Of a stretch of 20,319 bases of DNA, positions 11,679-20,319 are shown piece by piece. How positions within the stretch are numbered: the stretch's first letter is position 1; each line of letters opens with the position of its first letter. The DNA comes from a virus, in the IMG/VR virus record IMGVR_UViG_3300031857_001736, positions 1-20,319 of that record. The stretch is one strand, 5' to 3'. Under the pieces are notes generated by a model. The model ran no database searches, was not told the DNA's origin, and was given only the letters and a program-made list of their open reading frames with translations. The translations under genes and the position numbers were made by a program.

Positions 11679-14600
11679 CCGATGTTCCGAGCGCGGTCCA
11701 CAACGCGCTTGGCTATGTCATCGCGCCGCTTAATCAACGGCTCGATCTGCTCTGCCTTAGCAACCGCATCTATGTCCCTGCGCTCAATGAGACGGATGCG
11801 CTTGTTAAGGTCAGAGATCTGCTCAGATGCAGCATTCACAGCACTCCGCATCTGGAGGGGCAGACCCTCTTCGCCCCTTAGTTCCTGTAGGCGATTAAAG
11901 TCACCAGCCTGACGGGCTAGGTTCTGAGACCGCACAAGCTGGTCTGTCATTTCCTTGATCTTGTAGAAGTCCCCAACGAACCGACTCACCATCTGAGCGT
12001 CTTCGCGGTAGAACCTATTCATGCCCGTGAAGTTGGCTAGTATCCCAGGCATGGAGGAAGGATCACCAAAGGCGCCAGCGGGCTTGCCGGGGATGGCACC
12101 AGCCGCCGCCAGAAGGCTATCGAAGCCATTCATGATAGCAACACCTAGCGTTCCGGTATAACCATCCAGCAGGGCCTGAGCCTTAATCGGGCTAAGGACA
12201 TTCCCGAACACCATGTTCACCGCCGCAGACAAAGCCTCACCCGTCTTGGTGGTGCTGCGGTTAATCCGCTCACCAACCGGAAGGGCCTGCTCACCCTTGG
12301 TCTCAAGAGGTCTGCCACGGAAGAAGTCATAGTTGGTGAAAGCGCCGAGGATTGGGTCAATCGCCTTGGGGATGGGGTTCATCCAGAAGGTGTTTTTCCC
12401 AACCTCAACCAAAGCCTCAGCCAAGTCCTTACCCTCACCACGACGAATGGCGTCCAGAATAAAGATAGGCAGCGCGCCGAACACCTGACCGATTTCAAAC
12501 GCCCGGGGCAGGGTGATGTAGTTACCCATGAACGGGATTATGTCGTAGTTGAGCTTCATGTAAGGCGGGATCTTATCCCACTTCTCTTCATCCTCTTCCA
12601 AATTCAAGCCATACGTCAGAAGAGAAAATCCTGTCAGAACCAGTCCGCGCAGGAAAATTTGCTGAGGCAATCCAAGCGTCCAAAGCTTACGCTTATCGCC
12701 CTTTTCATTTTCGATGAGGCGATAGGTGGTCTGAACCTTGGCGTTCAAGAACGGAACCAGGGGCATGAAGAACTGAACGCTAGAGCCAAGCCAGCCCTCA
12801 CCCGTGCCGCGCCGAGAATACGGAGCCAGGAGATATGCCTGGAAGTAGGCGTCTTCCTGCTTCATGCCCTTGTTGATCAGGTTCTCAGCGAGCTTGATAC
12901 GCTCGGCCATTTCAGACGCTTCGGAAATCTCCTGCATCTTGCCAAAACCCTGCCTGATGGCAGACCAGAGCTTGAGCTGTGACATGGCCTTCATCATGCC
13001 CTCGTCAGTAAGCTTGCGCTCAAAGACCTTGGCCATGTCCCTTGGTGCCATCCCATACTCCATCCCACCAAAGCCGGTCTGAAGCTGGAAGTTCTGAAGG
13101 GATGTGCTGGCGTTATAGGCGTCCCTCAAACCAGCAAAGGTATTTGTCATGAAGGGTTGCCCCTCCTGAACATAAGCAGAGATCTTCCCCTTGTAGAGGT
13201 TGGAGAAGATAAAGGACGGAGCCACCGTTACGAAGTCACGGAAGATGGAAGCCATCTTAGCCATGGTGTTATAGATACCGTTCTGCATGGTGCGCGGCAT
13301 ACCGGCCAACGCACTAAACAGCACTGGATCTTCCACATCAAAGGCAATGTCCTTGCCGTCCACCTTATAGGTGATGGTGTTCTCTTTCCTCGTGCCAGTT
13401 GTGTTCTTCTGCCCTAGTTTGGCAAACTCCATCGTTTCTGCGGCAGTCTTCATGGCAAGGTTCTTCAACCCAGCCTTCATGATCGAGTCCGCATTCATGA
13501 TGATGTTGTCGAACAGATTACCCAGCGGACGCTCACCGCCCTCAAGCTCCCGATTGATGGCGCTCGCTACGTTGGTGAAGCTCTCACCGATCCTTGGGGT
13601 TACAGACCGACTCGGCTCAGTAGTGGTGTCTTTTTCCATGACGCGATAGAATGGCGTATAGAAGACATCCCGCAAATTCTGAGCTTGCCTTTTGCTGATA
13701 AGCCCGGTGTCAACTGCCCAATCAATAAGGGCGTTGTTGAATTTATCCATCTCAACAGCGGTCTGTTTCCAGTTAGGATGCTTCGTCTCCGCATCCTTAA
13801 TGGCATCAAGAACCGCCGCGTCAGTTACATCGAGGAAACCCTTGCGGCCATTCTTACGAAGATCGCGCTCACGCAAAGCTGCCAGATAAACCTGAAGCTC
13901 GTTCTTTGCTTCTTTGCTCTTAACCCCAGCCTCACGCATGATCGTGAGAAGGGGCTTCACATCCGTCCGACGAGATATGATCCCTGTGACAGCATCAATC
14001 TTACCCATGCCGTGACTTAGCATCTGAGCTATGCGCCCAGAGTTGGTCAACGCCATCTCCATCGCCTTACCAGCGGAGCGTCCGGTGTATCCCTTACCAG
14101 CCGCCATCTGATCAGCATTATACAAGGCAGACGCACGATTCACCGAGGTCCGGGCAATAGCCGCGCCAACACTCTCGCCCTTCTTCTTGTCGAACAGGGT
14201 GGAAAGAACCCGGTCAAGCAGACCAATCTTATCAGCGTCAGCAATTACGGATTGATAGAAGTTCTTTGCCGCAGCGTTTTGAGTTGCTGGTTTACGAGAG
14301 GCAAGGCGGGCTTCGGGGGCCTGCCGTGCGGAGAACTGCAAGCGTTTATCAGTCTGGCTAAACGTGCCGCGATTTCCAACAGAAGATTTTATTTGAGATG
14401 GGCTATTGAGAACAACCCAAACACCATCCTCCAATTTCACGCCATCGTGACCACGAGCGCGCATTTCCTGAAAAATTTCGCTTTGAACCTTAGCGTAGTT
14501 GCTTTCTCCGGTGCTACCGCTAAGTCTAGCCAATTCTTCTTTTGTGGGGATAGCTGGGTTCTTAATGGAAAGATAAACCGGGATCACACGAGATGCTACA

Positions 14601-17600
14601 TTAACCTTATCATAACGACCCGTCTGATAATTGTATTTCGCCTTCTGAGAATCATTCTGCTCCGCATAGCTGCTTGCTTCTTTTGGGTCTGTCGCAAACC
14701 AAGCGCCACGGCTCTTGATATTGAAAGCATTAAAATCTTTATCTTTGGATGTCCCATGGTAAACAACCAAGGGCTGACCATCCTTATCAACAACCTTGCT
14801 GCCACCAAACCACTTAGCAAATTCAGGAGTGTTGATATTTGCAGGGCGCGCGGAGAATGAAGCTCCTCCAGACTTAGGAGCTTGTTGCTCAAAGGACGCG
14901 GCACGTTCAGTTGCGCTAGTCAGCAACGAGGCCGGGGTTCGGAAGCCATCACCACGGAAACCAGAGCGGAGGGCAGAGAAGAAATCCTTGGTGAAGTTGA
15001 AGAACCGCTGGATGGGAGCGGTAAGACCAACGATCTTCTGCCCACGATTAGAGGCATCAAGCAAAGCACCAAACGCATAAGCCTGAGCTTCCTTGGCGCT
15101 AATCTTATTATCCCCAACACCACTCTTGAGGCTCTGCCAATAAGTCACGTTAGACCCTGGCGGCTTCATGATCTGAAGACGGCGCTTAATAGACGGCTCT
15201 AGCTCGTCTATCGTCATGTCGTCTTTGAAGTGCTTGTCTATCTGCTTCGCAAAAGACTGATCATACGCAGCGAAGTAATCCTGTAGGACATGGAACGCTT
15301 CATGAGCGCCAGTTTCCCGCAGAATGGGCAGCATATCTTCAGCAAGAGAGATGTTCACAAACCCAGGAAGGCTCTCTGTCGGAGGCTCAATAAGACCCTG
15401 CGCCCGATCACCGACCTTGGCCCCGCTTGCACGAGCGGCTTCAGCCTGCGCTTCGGTAATCACAATATCCTCAAGGAAGCGGAACTGATAGTTCGCCCCC
15501 TTTGGCATTGTCTTGAGAAGCGCCTCATGGATCATGAACGCTTCATAGATTTGGTTTGCGTTGAACTTTTTGTTCTTAAGCGCAGCTTCAAGCGCATTCG
15601 CAAGAAGCCTGCCGGTCTTTCCTTTGGCGCGAAGATCATCCAAGAACTTCTTAACAATCGCCTGGGCCTTCTCTAGGTTCGGCGGCTCTTGTTCTGCCTT
15701 GGCTTCTGCCTGAGCTTCTGTGTCAGCTTTCTCGCCAACGCTCCGAGCAGAGAACGCGATGCGGCGAGCTTCATCTTCCCGCTCAATATCTTCAAGGGTT
15801 CGAGGTTGCGCTTCGGCTTCAAAGCCAAGTGCGCGAGCTATGTCCTCGTCTGAATCTTGCAGAGACACACCCGCAATAGACATTTCGCGGTCAAGCTGAC
15901 GGGCGGCTTCAGAAAGCTCCTGCCCCCGAATGTCTTCCGTTGGACCGTAATTTACGGCGCGGCCAGACAACTCTTCGTTGATTGCATCAAGAAGCTCCGC
16001 GTCCGTTGGGATGTCTATAAAGTATCCCTCGCCAGCCAAAAGCTCCGCCGCTTGGTCTAATTGCAGACCACCAGCCCAAGCTGGCTTCCCACCCTTGGTC
16101 GTGACTGTCCGTCTGGCCTTATTGATAAGACCAGGGCGATTCCTCACATTGCCGCCAAGCGATTGAAGAACCTCGCCGCCCGTATCGCGCAAGCCGCCAG
16201 CCTTCACGATCCGCTGAACCAAGCTAACCTGGCCCTTTGCTTGCGTCCTGCCCTTCCTCATCGAGGCAAGAAGCTCTTTGACGCCCTGCGGCAAGGGTGC
16301 GGTTGCTGGCATCTCTGGCGCAGCGCCAACCTGTTCACCTAACCGCCAATCCGGCCTGAACTCTTCTTGCGTCTCGGGGATTTGCGAAGTCCGGTCAGTA
16401 ACCCTGCGAGGGGTAAGGGACTGCCCCCTAGGATCTACACCAGCCCCACGCTTGCCAGCTACCTGTTCTGGGCCAACGCGCGCAGCGATTGATTCCTGCG
16501 TTGACCTTGCGGTTTCCCGCATCGGGAAACTGTAGATCTTATCCGGGTTTGTCTCTACCGGAACTTCCTGAACGACACCATTAACTTCACGATTAACGGT
16601 GGCAAAAACAGTCCCTTCAGGCGTTACCCCGGTGATCGCAATAATACCCTCGCCGCCAACCAACCGATTGTTCTTGTCGAACTGCGGGTTCAGAACCATT
16701 CTCGGACGCCCGGCTTCTGGGGCGCCAGCGCGGAGATCGGTAACTGATGGGCCAGCCCGGCCAGCCCTTTGCTGCGCTACATCGAATGCTTCTTGGGCAG
16801 AGAGATTGAGGTTTTCCCGCTGAGTAATACCCCTTTGAGACTCGGGGATTTCAGACCTTAGATCAGCGATATTGCGCTGCTCATCGGCAATCTTCTGACG
16901 AAGATCAGCAAGCGAATCGCGTAAACCCTCGACCTCAACAGCATCAACCACACGCCTATTTTGCGCTGTCAAAAGCTCCCTGCGAGTGTCTGTAAAGTCT
17001 TCCTCAAACCTAGCTAGGCGCCTTTCAGCCGACCGTATTTCAGCAATAGGCCCAAGGGCTTCTTCATCTGGGCGAATGCCAGTTTGCCGCTGCAATTCAG
17101 CAAGGCGGAATGCTTCTTCCGTCTCGGGGCTGAAAGCAAGCTCGTTTCGGATCAAGGATTCCTGTTGTTGCTGGAAACCCTGCTGAACCCTCTCCTGTTC
17201 GTCTTGAAGCTTAACCTGAGCATACCGCAGTCGGGTATCAAAGTCTCCGCGAGCATCCTCGGTGCCACCGCCAACAAACCTTAGCTCAGGGAACCTCTCT
17301 TCAAGGCTGACAAGATAGTTCTCAGCCTGCGTACGGGTAAGCATCCCACCAGGGAAGTCCACGGTGGCGCGTTCCCGTGGCAGAGCCAAAGGAGCCTCGG
17401 GTTCAGCGGGGCGATTAGCGACAATATCCCCAATAGCCGAGCGAAGCTCTTCATTTTCACCGCGCTCTGGGGGAATTGGGCTGCGTCTGATATTGCCAGC
17501 CGCGCCCATGGCGCCGCCGCCCAGGATTTCAGCCGCTACTTCAACAGGGTCAATCTTCCCTTCAGTCGCAAGCTGGGCAGCAGCTTCACCAACACCACCG

Positions 17601-18451
17601 CCGCCTCCTTCAATAGCAGCAGCGCCGCCAACACGACCCACAGCACCGCGAGTAACAAGGCGACCAGCCCCATACCCAGCCAACGCATCAACCGACGAAA
17701 TAATGCTTGCACGAGTGAGGGCATCATCGCGCATCTTCTGCTTGAGTTCTGGGTTGTCATTAACTGCCCGAATAAGTTGGGCTAGTTCCTCTGGCTTGCC
17801 AGGATCAACACCCTGATCTTGCGCCGCCTTGAGGAGAGAGTCCCCCATGGACGTTGCAAATTCCGTGGGGAAGTTCAAAGCCCCGGCCAGCGCGCCAATA
17901 AGCTGACGAAGAACAGGAACCGGAGTTACGTTAGCAAGAATGCCAACAGGTGCAGCCAGGGGGTTTGCGCCAAAGCTTTCACCAGCAATATCGCCAAGCG
18001 CGCTTGATGATTGAGCAAGACGACCAGCGGCACCAGCGACACTTTCTGTCTTTGCTGCCTCTTCAAATGCGCGTTGAGACGCTTCAGTCCGTGGGATTTC
18101 CTGAAGCCTTCTCAGGCGAGCGGCAATATCCTTCGCGGCATCTTCTGGGCTTAGGCCATAGAACGAGTCTGGGGATCTAGCTCGAAGCGCGCCAATCCCA
18201 AGCATGAGGTTTTGATACCCGCGCTCACCAACATCCAAAATGTTCCGCTCTAAAAAGGAGCGATTTAAGGATTCAGCCGTTGGTTGCGGCGCCCTTTGAG
18301 GCACAGCAGGCCCCATTGGCTCTTCAGAAATCTGTCTTGGCGCACGAGCTTGGGGTAGAATATCTCGCTCAATGGCTTGAATAATTTGATCTCCAGACAT
18401 GGAGTCTGGAAATTGAATTGGGCCAAGCCCAGGAACTTCAATAGTTGGCAT
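11669..18451 (-). CDS. giant polyvalent virion protein: metallopeptidase-like, ADP-ribosyltransferase-like and LPD38-like segments
   Basis: The 2260-residue protein starts PTIEVPGLGPIQFPDSMSGDQI, a motif seen at the N-terminus of large phage internal-virion proteins. Residues about 170-320 are rich in Ala/Gly with hydrophobic helices; about 430-570 are coiled coil. HEAFH (1050-1054) is an HExxH metallopeptidase motif. VVYHGT (His1232) followed by GAWFATDP..ASSYAEQ is the PolyVal-type ADP-ribosyltransferase pattern. About 1720-1990 (FRDFVTVAPSFIFSNLY, SVQFFMPLVPFLNAKVQ, FLRGLVLTGFSLLTYG, ITLPRAFEIGQVFGALPIFIL) is LPD38-like with membrane-prone helices. FSAR recurs at 900, 1199 and 1373 around the two enzyme-like segments. 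Such proteins are thought to be ejected with the DNA and to counter host defences. GGGAGC upstream is the ribosome-binding site. Domain limits are approximate. Confidence 0.85.
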   Translation of the reverse strand: MPTIEVPGLGPIQFPDSMSGDQIIQAIERDILPQARAPRQISEEPMGPAVPQRAPQPTAESLNRSFLERNILDVGERGYQNLMLGIGALRARSPDSFYGLSPEDAAKDIAARLRRLQEIPRTEASQRAFEEAAKTESVAGAAGRLAQSSSALGDIAGESFGANPLAAPVGILANVTPVPVLRQLIGALAGALNFPTEFATSMGDSLLKAAQDQGVDPGKPEELAQLIRAVNDNPELKQKMRDDALTRASIISSVDALAGYGAGRLVTRGAVGRVGGAAAIEGGGGGVGEAAAQLATEGKIDPVEVAAEILGGGAMGAAGNIRRSPIPPERGENEELRSAIGDIVANRPAEPEAPLALPRERATVDFPGGMLTRTQAENYLVSLEERFPELRFVGGGTEDARGDFDTRLRYAQVKLQDEQERVQQGFQQQQESLIRNELAFSPETEEAFRLAELQRQTGIRPDEEALGPIAEIRSAERRLARFEEDFTDTRRELLTAQNRRVVDAVEVEGLRDSLADLRQKIADEQRNIADLRSEIPESQRGITQRENLNLSAQEAFDVAQQRAGRAGPSVTDLRAGAPEAGRPRMVLNPQFDKNNRLVGGEGIIAITGVTPEGTVFATVNREVNGVVQEVPVETNPDKIYSFPMRETARSTQESIAARVGPEQVAGKRGAGVDPRGQSLTPRRVTDRTSQIPETQEEFRPDWRLGEQVGAAPEMPATAPLPQGVKELLASMRKGRTQAKGQVSLVQRIVKAGGLRDTGGEVLQSLGGNVRNRPGLINKARRTVTTKGGKPAWAGGLQLDQAAELLAGEGYFIDIPTDAELLDAINEELSGRAVNYGPTEDIRGQELSEAARQLDREMSIAGVSLQDSDEDIARALGFEAEAQPRTLEDIEREDEARRIAFSARSVGEKADTEAQAEAKAEQEPPNLEKAQAIVKKFLDDLRAKGKTGRLLANALEAALKNKKFNANQIYEAFMIHEALLKTMPKGANYQFRFLEDIVITEAQAEAARASGAKVGDRAQGLIEPPTESLPGFVNISLAEDMLPILRETGAHEAFHVLQDYFAAYDQSFAKQIDKHFKDDMTIDELEPSIKRRLQIMKPPGSNVTYWQSLKSGVGDNKISAKEAQAYAFGALLDASNRGQKIVGLTAPIQRFFNFTKDFFSALRSGFRGDGFRTPASLLTSATERAASFEQQAPKSGGASFSARPANINTPEFAKWFGGSKVVDKDGQPLVVYHGTSKDKDFNAFNIKSRGAWFATDPKEASSYAEQNDSQKAKYNYQTGRYDKVNVASRVIPVYLSIKNPAIPTKEELARLSGSTGESNYAKVQSEIFQEMRARGHDGVKLEDGVWVVLNSPSQIKSSVGNRGTFSQTDKRLQFSARQAPEARLASRKPATQNAAAKNFYQSVIADADKIGLLDRVLSTLFDKKKGESVGAAIARTSVNRASALYNADQMAAGKGYTGRSAGKAMEMALTNSGRIAQMLSHGMGKIDAVTGIISRRTDVKPLLTIMREAGVKSKEAKNELQVYLAALRERDLRKNGRKGFLDVTDAAVLDAIKDAETKHPNWKQTAVEMDKFNNALIDWAVDTGLISKRQAQNLRDVFYTPFYRVMEKDTTTEPSRSVTPRIGESFTNVASAINRELEGGERPLGNLFDNIIMNADSIMKAGLKNLAMKTAAETMEFAKLGQKNTTGTRKENTITYKVDGKDIAFDVEDPVLFSALAGMPRTMQNGIYNTMAKMASIFRDFVTVAPSFIFSNLYKGKISAYVQEGQPFMTNTFAGLRDAYNASTSLQNFQLQTGFGGMEYGMAPRDMAKVFERKLTDEGMMKAMSQLKLWSAIRQGFGKMQEISEASEMAERIKLAENLINKGMKQEDAYFQAYLLAPYSRRGTGEGWLGSSVQFFMPLVPFLNAKVQTTYRLIENEKGDKRKLWTLGLPQQIFLRGLVLTGFSLLTYGLNLEEDEEKWDKIPPYMKLNYDIIPFMGNYITLPRAFEIGQVFGALPIFILDAIRRGEGKDLAEALVEVGKNTFWMNPIPKAIDPILGAFTNYDFFRGRPLETKGEQALPVGERINRSTTKTGEALSAAVNMVFGNVLSPIKAQALLDGYTGTLGVAIMNGFDSLLAAAGAIPGKPAGAFGDPSSMPGILANFTGMNRFYREDAQMVSRFVGDFYKIKEMTDQLVRSQNLARQAGDFNRLQELRGEEGLPLQMRSAVNAASEQISDLNKRIRLIERRDIDAVAKAEQIEPLIKRRDDIAKRVVDRARNIGAF

Positions 18452-18454
18452 TAT

Positions 18455-19780
18455 TTAGCTCCCAGGAAGGATGTACCTACCGTCTTCAATTCTGCCACCA
18501 AGGGGGCCGGCCGGTAAAGAGGGAGCTGATGACTGCCCTTGAGTTCCAACGCGGGGCCTGCCGGTTTCTAATTGCCCACGAAGCTGACCAAGATAAGCTG
18601 TTGCTTCATTGATTTGACTCTGCAAAGCGTCCCGACGAGCAATATATGTATCGTATTCAGGGTTGCGCCTGCGGCCAAACCCAGCAATTCCGCCAGTTTC
18701 CTCACGAGGTGCCGGTCCAAGGGCTTCAAGCTGCTTATTCAAATCAGACAGTAGGCTTCGTGTGGAGGCCATTGCAGGAGCAATACCGGCAACATCCATC
18801 CTTGGCTCCGTCCTGCGAATACGAAGCATATCTTCCACCGCAGCGCGCCGCTCTGGAGACATGGCGTTCCATTCTTCGGCAGTGTAATATCCCTGTTGTT
18901 GAAGGCGCTCACGATCTCTTTGAGAGGCATTGGCAGCGCGCCTATCCTCAAGCTCCAAAGCTCGCCTACTTATTTCTTCCTGCGACCTAATCGTCCGATC
19001 AGTATTAGCGGCCTGACCGGCAAGCTGTGCGCGCAGTCTGTTATTCGCACCAATCTCGGCGGTTAGGTTGCGATGCTCCGCAGCACTAATCTGCCCCACC
19101 ATATACTGACGGGTGATTTCTTGCTTCGCCAGATCCATCTCATCCCGCAGACCCTGACGCTGTTCAGCGCGTATTTGACCCGCTTGCTGTGTGTAAGACT
19201 GAACCGCAGGGGCGGCACCCTCACCAACTGCCCCAAGGAAGCTTGGGTTCTTGCTCGCGGCCATGCGAAGGCCAGCTTCAACCAACGCAAGGTTGATAGC
19301 CTCGTTCTTTCGGGCAGCAGGATCAATCCGCTCTTTCTGCATCCGCTCACGCAGACCGCCCATCATATCTGGGAACAGACCAGCATTGCGCTGATAGACT
19401 TCAGCCAAGGTCGGAACTCGATCCCCGGGGGCATAAGACGCGGCAGGATCAGCCTGAACCACATCGCCTTCAGCCATGCGAACAATACCGCCACTACGGA
19501 ACTGCTGCGCTTCTTCGGCAGCTTGTTCTTCTGCCTCGTAGCCAGGGGTGCGTAGAGAACGAATGCCCTGCTCGTCCGCGTATGTCTGAGGAGGTGCAGC
19601 CAGATCCTCGGCAACGGTAGTTTCTGGCTCTTGCTGCTGCTGCGCTCGCATATCCTTGCGGCGGCGAATCTCAGATAGAACCAAGTATGAAGGCGCAGAG
19701 CTATCAGGCGCCTGCATCAACTGCATAAGCTGATCGTCTGATGCGTTCTTGAGGGCGTCTTGGATCTTGAGGAGGTTCAT
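18455..19780 (-). CDS. structural/internal virion protein
   Basis: The 441-residue protein begins with a helix followed by QLMQLMQAPDSSAPSYLVLSEIRRRKDM (18-44 in part), a segment common in phage virion proteins of podovirus-like genomes ('P.YLVxxEIxRRKxMR'). After a Gln/Glu-rich linker comes FRSGGIVRMAEGD (94-106), the 'GGIVR.a.G' motif typical of the same proteins, then long helices (Arg, Gln, Glu and Ala rich, about 160-320) and a Gly/Pro-rich tail. It lies 3 bp upstream of the giant gene and 12 bp downstream of the next structural gene, so the three form one operon. Precise virion role unknown. Confidence 0.7.
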   Translation of the reverse strand: MNLLKIQDALKNASDDQLMQLMQAPDSSAPSYLVLSEIRRRKDMRAQQQQEPETTVAEDLAAPPQTYADEQGIRSLRTPGYEAEEQAAEEAQQFRSGGIVRMAEGDVVQADPAASYAPGDRVPTLAEVYQRNAGLFPDMMGGLRERMQKERIDPAARKNEAINLALVEAGLRMAASKNPSFLGAVGEGAAPAVQSYTQQAGQIRAEQRQGLRDEMDLAKQEITRQYMVGQISAAEHRNLTAEIGANNRLRAQLAGQAANTDRTIRSQEEISRRALELEDRRAANASQRDRERLQQQGYYTAEEWNAMSPERRAAVEDMLRIRRTEPRMDVAGIAPAMASTRSLLSDLNKQLEALGPAPREETGGIAGFGRRRNPEYDTYIARRDALQSQINEATAYLGQLRGQLETGRPRVGTQGQSSAPSLPAGPLGGRIEDGRYILPGS

Positions 19781-19792
19781 GTCTAAATCCTA

Positions 19793-20319
19793 TCAGCGCA
19801 TCAAGCCAAGACCAGCGATGCCAAGCCCAGCAAACTGGGCAAACGGATTCGGGTTTGAGTATTGGTTTTGCACGGTGGATGGCTGAACTGGGATACCGCG
19901 CAAAATGCTCGACAAGAAATTAAGCTGCTGCTTGTCGAAATCACGCTGGTTCAAGAAGTCCTGATACCCAATATCAAGACCCTTCTGCTCCTGACCCTGC
20001 TGCACACCACCCTGCTGCTGCAGCGCCTGAGCCTGTTGCAGGGTAAGACCCTGACGCATGGCACCAAGCTGCCCCAAGCCAGTGCCAGCCTGTAACCCAA
20101 GGCCCGCGCCAGCTAGACCGTATTGCTGACCAGCGAGGCGCTGCTGTTCGGTCTGAGCCTGAGCGGTCATAGAAGCTGTACGATCCCGCTCAAACTGCCC
20201 CTGTGCGCTTTCATAAGCTTTCTGCTGGCCCATGGCTTCAATGTCAGCAAGGCGATTCTGCAACCCACGTTGCGCCACACCTTCCTGAATCGCCTGACGG
20301 TAGCCACCAAACGCACCAG
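19793..20319 (-). CDS. phage structural protein, N-terminus beyond the window
   Basis: The frame runs open to the window edge: residues GAFGGYRQAIQEG precede the GTG at 20278, so that GTG is not the start and the gene is partial. The visible 175 residues are Gln/Ala-rich helices (QNRLADIEAMGQQKAYESAQGQFERDR, cut here) and a Gly-rich stretch (YGLAGAGLGLQAGTGLGQLG). A conserved-looking end with NPFAQFAGLGIAGLGLMR follows. The pattern 'GaFGG.Rq....' followed by 'QKAYESAQ..F..DR' is common in phage virion proteins near the internal proteins. Role unknown. Confidence 0.7.
   Translation of the reverse strand, partial: GAFGGYRQAIQEGVAQRGLQNRLADIEAMGQQKAYESAQGQFERDRTASMTAQAQTEQQRLAGQQYGLAGAGLGLQAGTGLGQLGAMRQGLTLQQAQALQQQGGVQQGQEQKGLDIGYQDFLNQRDFDKQQLNFLSSILRGIPVQPSTVQNQYSNPNPFAQFAGLGIAGLGLMR

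Noticed and set aside
14252-14860. Plus-strand frame of 202 codons inside the giant minus-strand gene
   Set aside because: The minus-strand reading there contains the ADP-ribosyltransferase-like segment; the plus frame shows no domain or ribosome-binding site.
17364-17816. Plus-strand Ala/Pro/Ser-rich frame inside the giant gene
   Set aside because: Low-complexity antisense of the Ala/Gly-rich N-terminal region; a compositional artefact.
1-20319. tRNA or rRNA genes
   Set aside because: No cloverleaf with acceptor stem, T-loop and anticodon arm was noticed; GTTC/CCA matches in the array are part of the 18 bp motif, not tRNA pieces.

Overview
The window looks like part of a tailed-phage (or prophage) genome infecting an alphaproteobacterium-like host. 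The assignment rests on family content and on protein style by eye, not on a database search. Phage hallmarks are an ERF-type annealing protein, a MazG-like pyrophosphatase, a Lar-type restriction-alleviation protein, a SleB-type lytic hydrolase, many tiny overlapping genes, and a block of huge virion-type proteins. The genetic code appears standard: TAA, TAG and TGA all end genes, very often in ATGA overlaps.

Layout. (1) 31-1616, plus strand: a RecB/Cas4-like nuclease with a C-terminal cysteine cluster, a small membrane protein and two small unknowns. (2) 1619-4968, plus strand: a chain of 11 small accessory genes, nearly all joined by ATGA, GTGA or TAATG overlaps. Seven junctions carry the same linker, core CTGGGAGAAAA, which encodes the C-terminus '-LGEK-' of the upstream protein and supplies the Shine-Dalgarno of the next gene. 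The chain includes a pentapeptide-repeat protein and a Lar-like protein. (3) 4965-5902: a secreted protein of unknown function and a secreted SleB-type cell-wall hydrolase. (4) 5905-8923: a MarR-like regulator, a MazG-like enzyme and a recombination block (ERF, a small protein with an SSB-like acidic tip, a putative PD-(D/E)XK-like protein, an HNH/DUF968-like protein). (5) 8969-9790: a protein matching only the C-terminal (Tnp20/HhH) half of IS110-family transposases. (6) 9786-10571: a highly regular non-coding array that fills the whole gap to the next gene. (7) 10591-11672: an HTH plus zinc-ribbon protein and two phage proteins of unknown function. (8) 11669-20319, minus strand: a 2260-residue polyvalent virion protein, a 441-residue structural protein and a partial third structural protein, converging on the plus-strand genes.

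The standout is the array at 9786-10571. It has 44 copies of a 10-11 bp motif at an 18 bp period, with only two 1-bp slips in about 790 bp. Two motif versions (A, GAGTGAACCAT; B, GAGAGTTCCAT or GAGAGTGCCAT) alternate strictly, giving a 36 bp super-period. The 7-8 bp between motifs are all different. The first copy overlaps the stop codon of the IS110-like gene, and the array ends about 20 bp before an HTH/zinc-ribbon gene. Read on the minus strand it spells a hexapeptide repeat ([DNHS]-G-[ST]-hydrophobic-x-x) broken by stops and frameshifts. It could be a guide-like RNA array, a multi-copy protein-binding site, or the remains of a repeat protein; the sequence alone does not decide.

The giant virion protein also deserves attention. 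It has an HEAFH metallopeptidase motif and a PolyVal-type ADP-ribosyltransferase segment, and the tetrapeptide FSAR occurs exactly three times, bracketing these two segments like processing sites.
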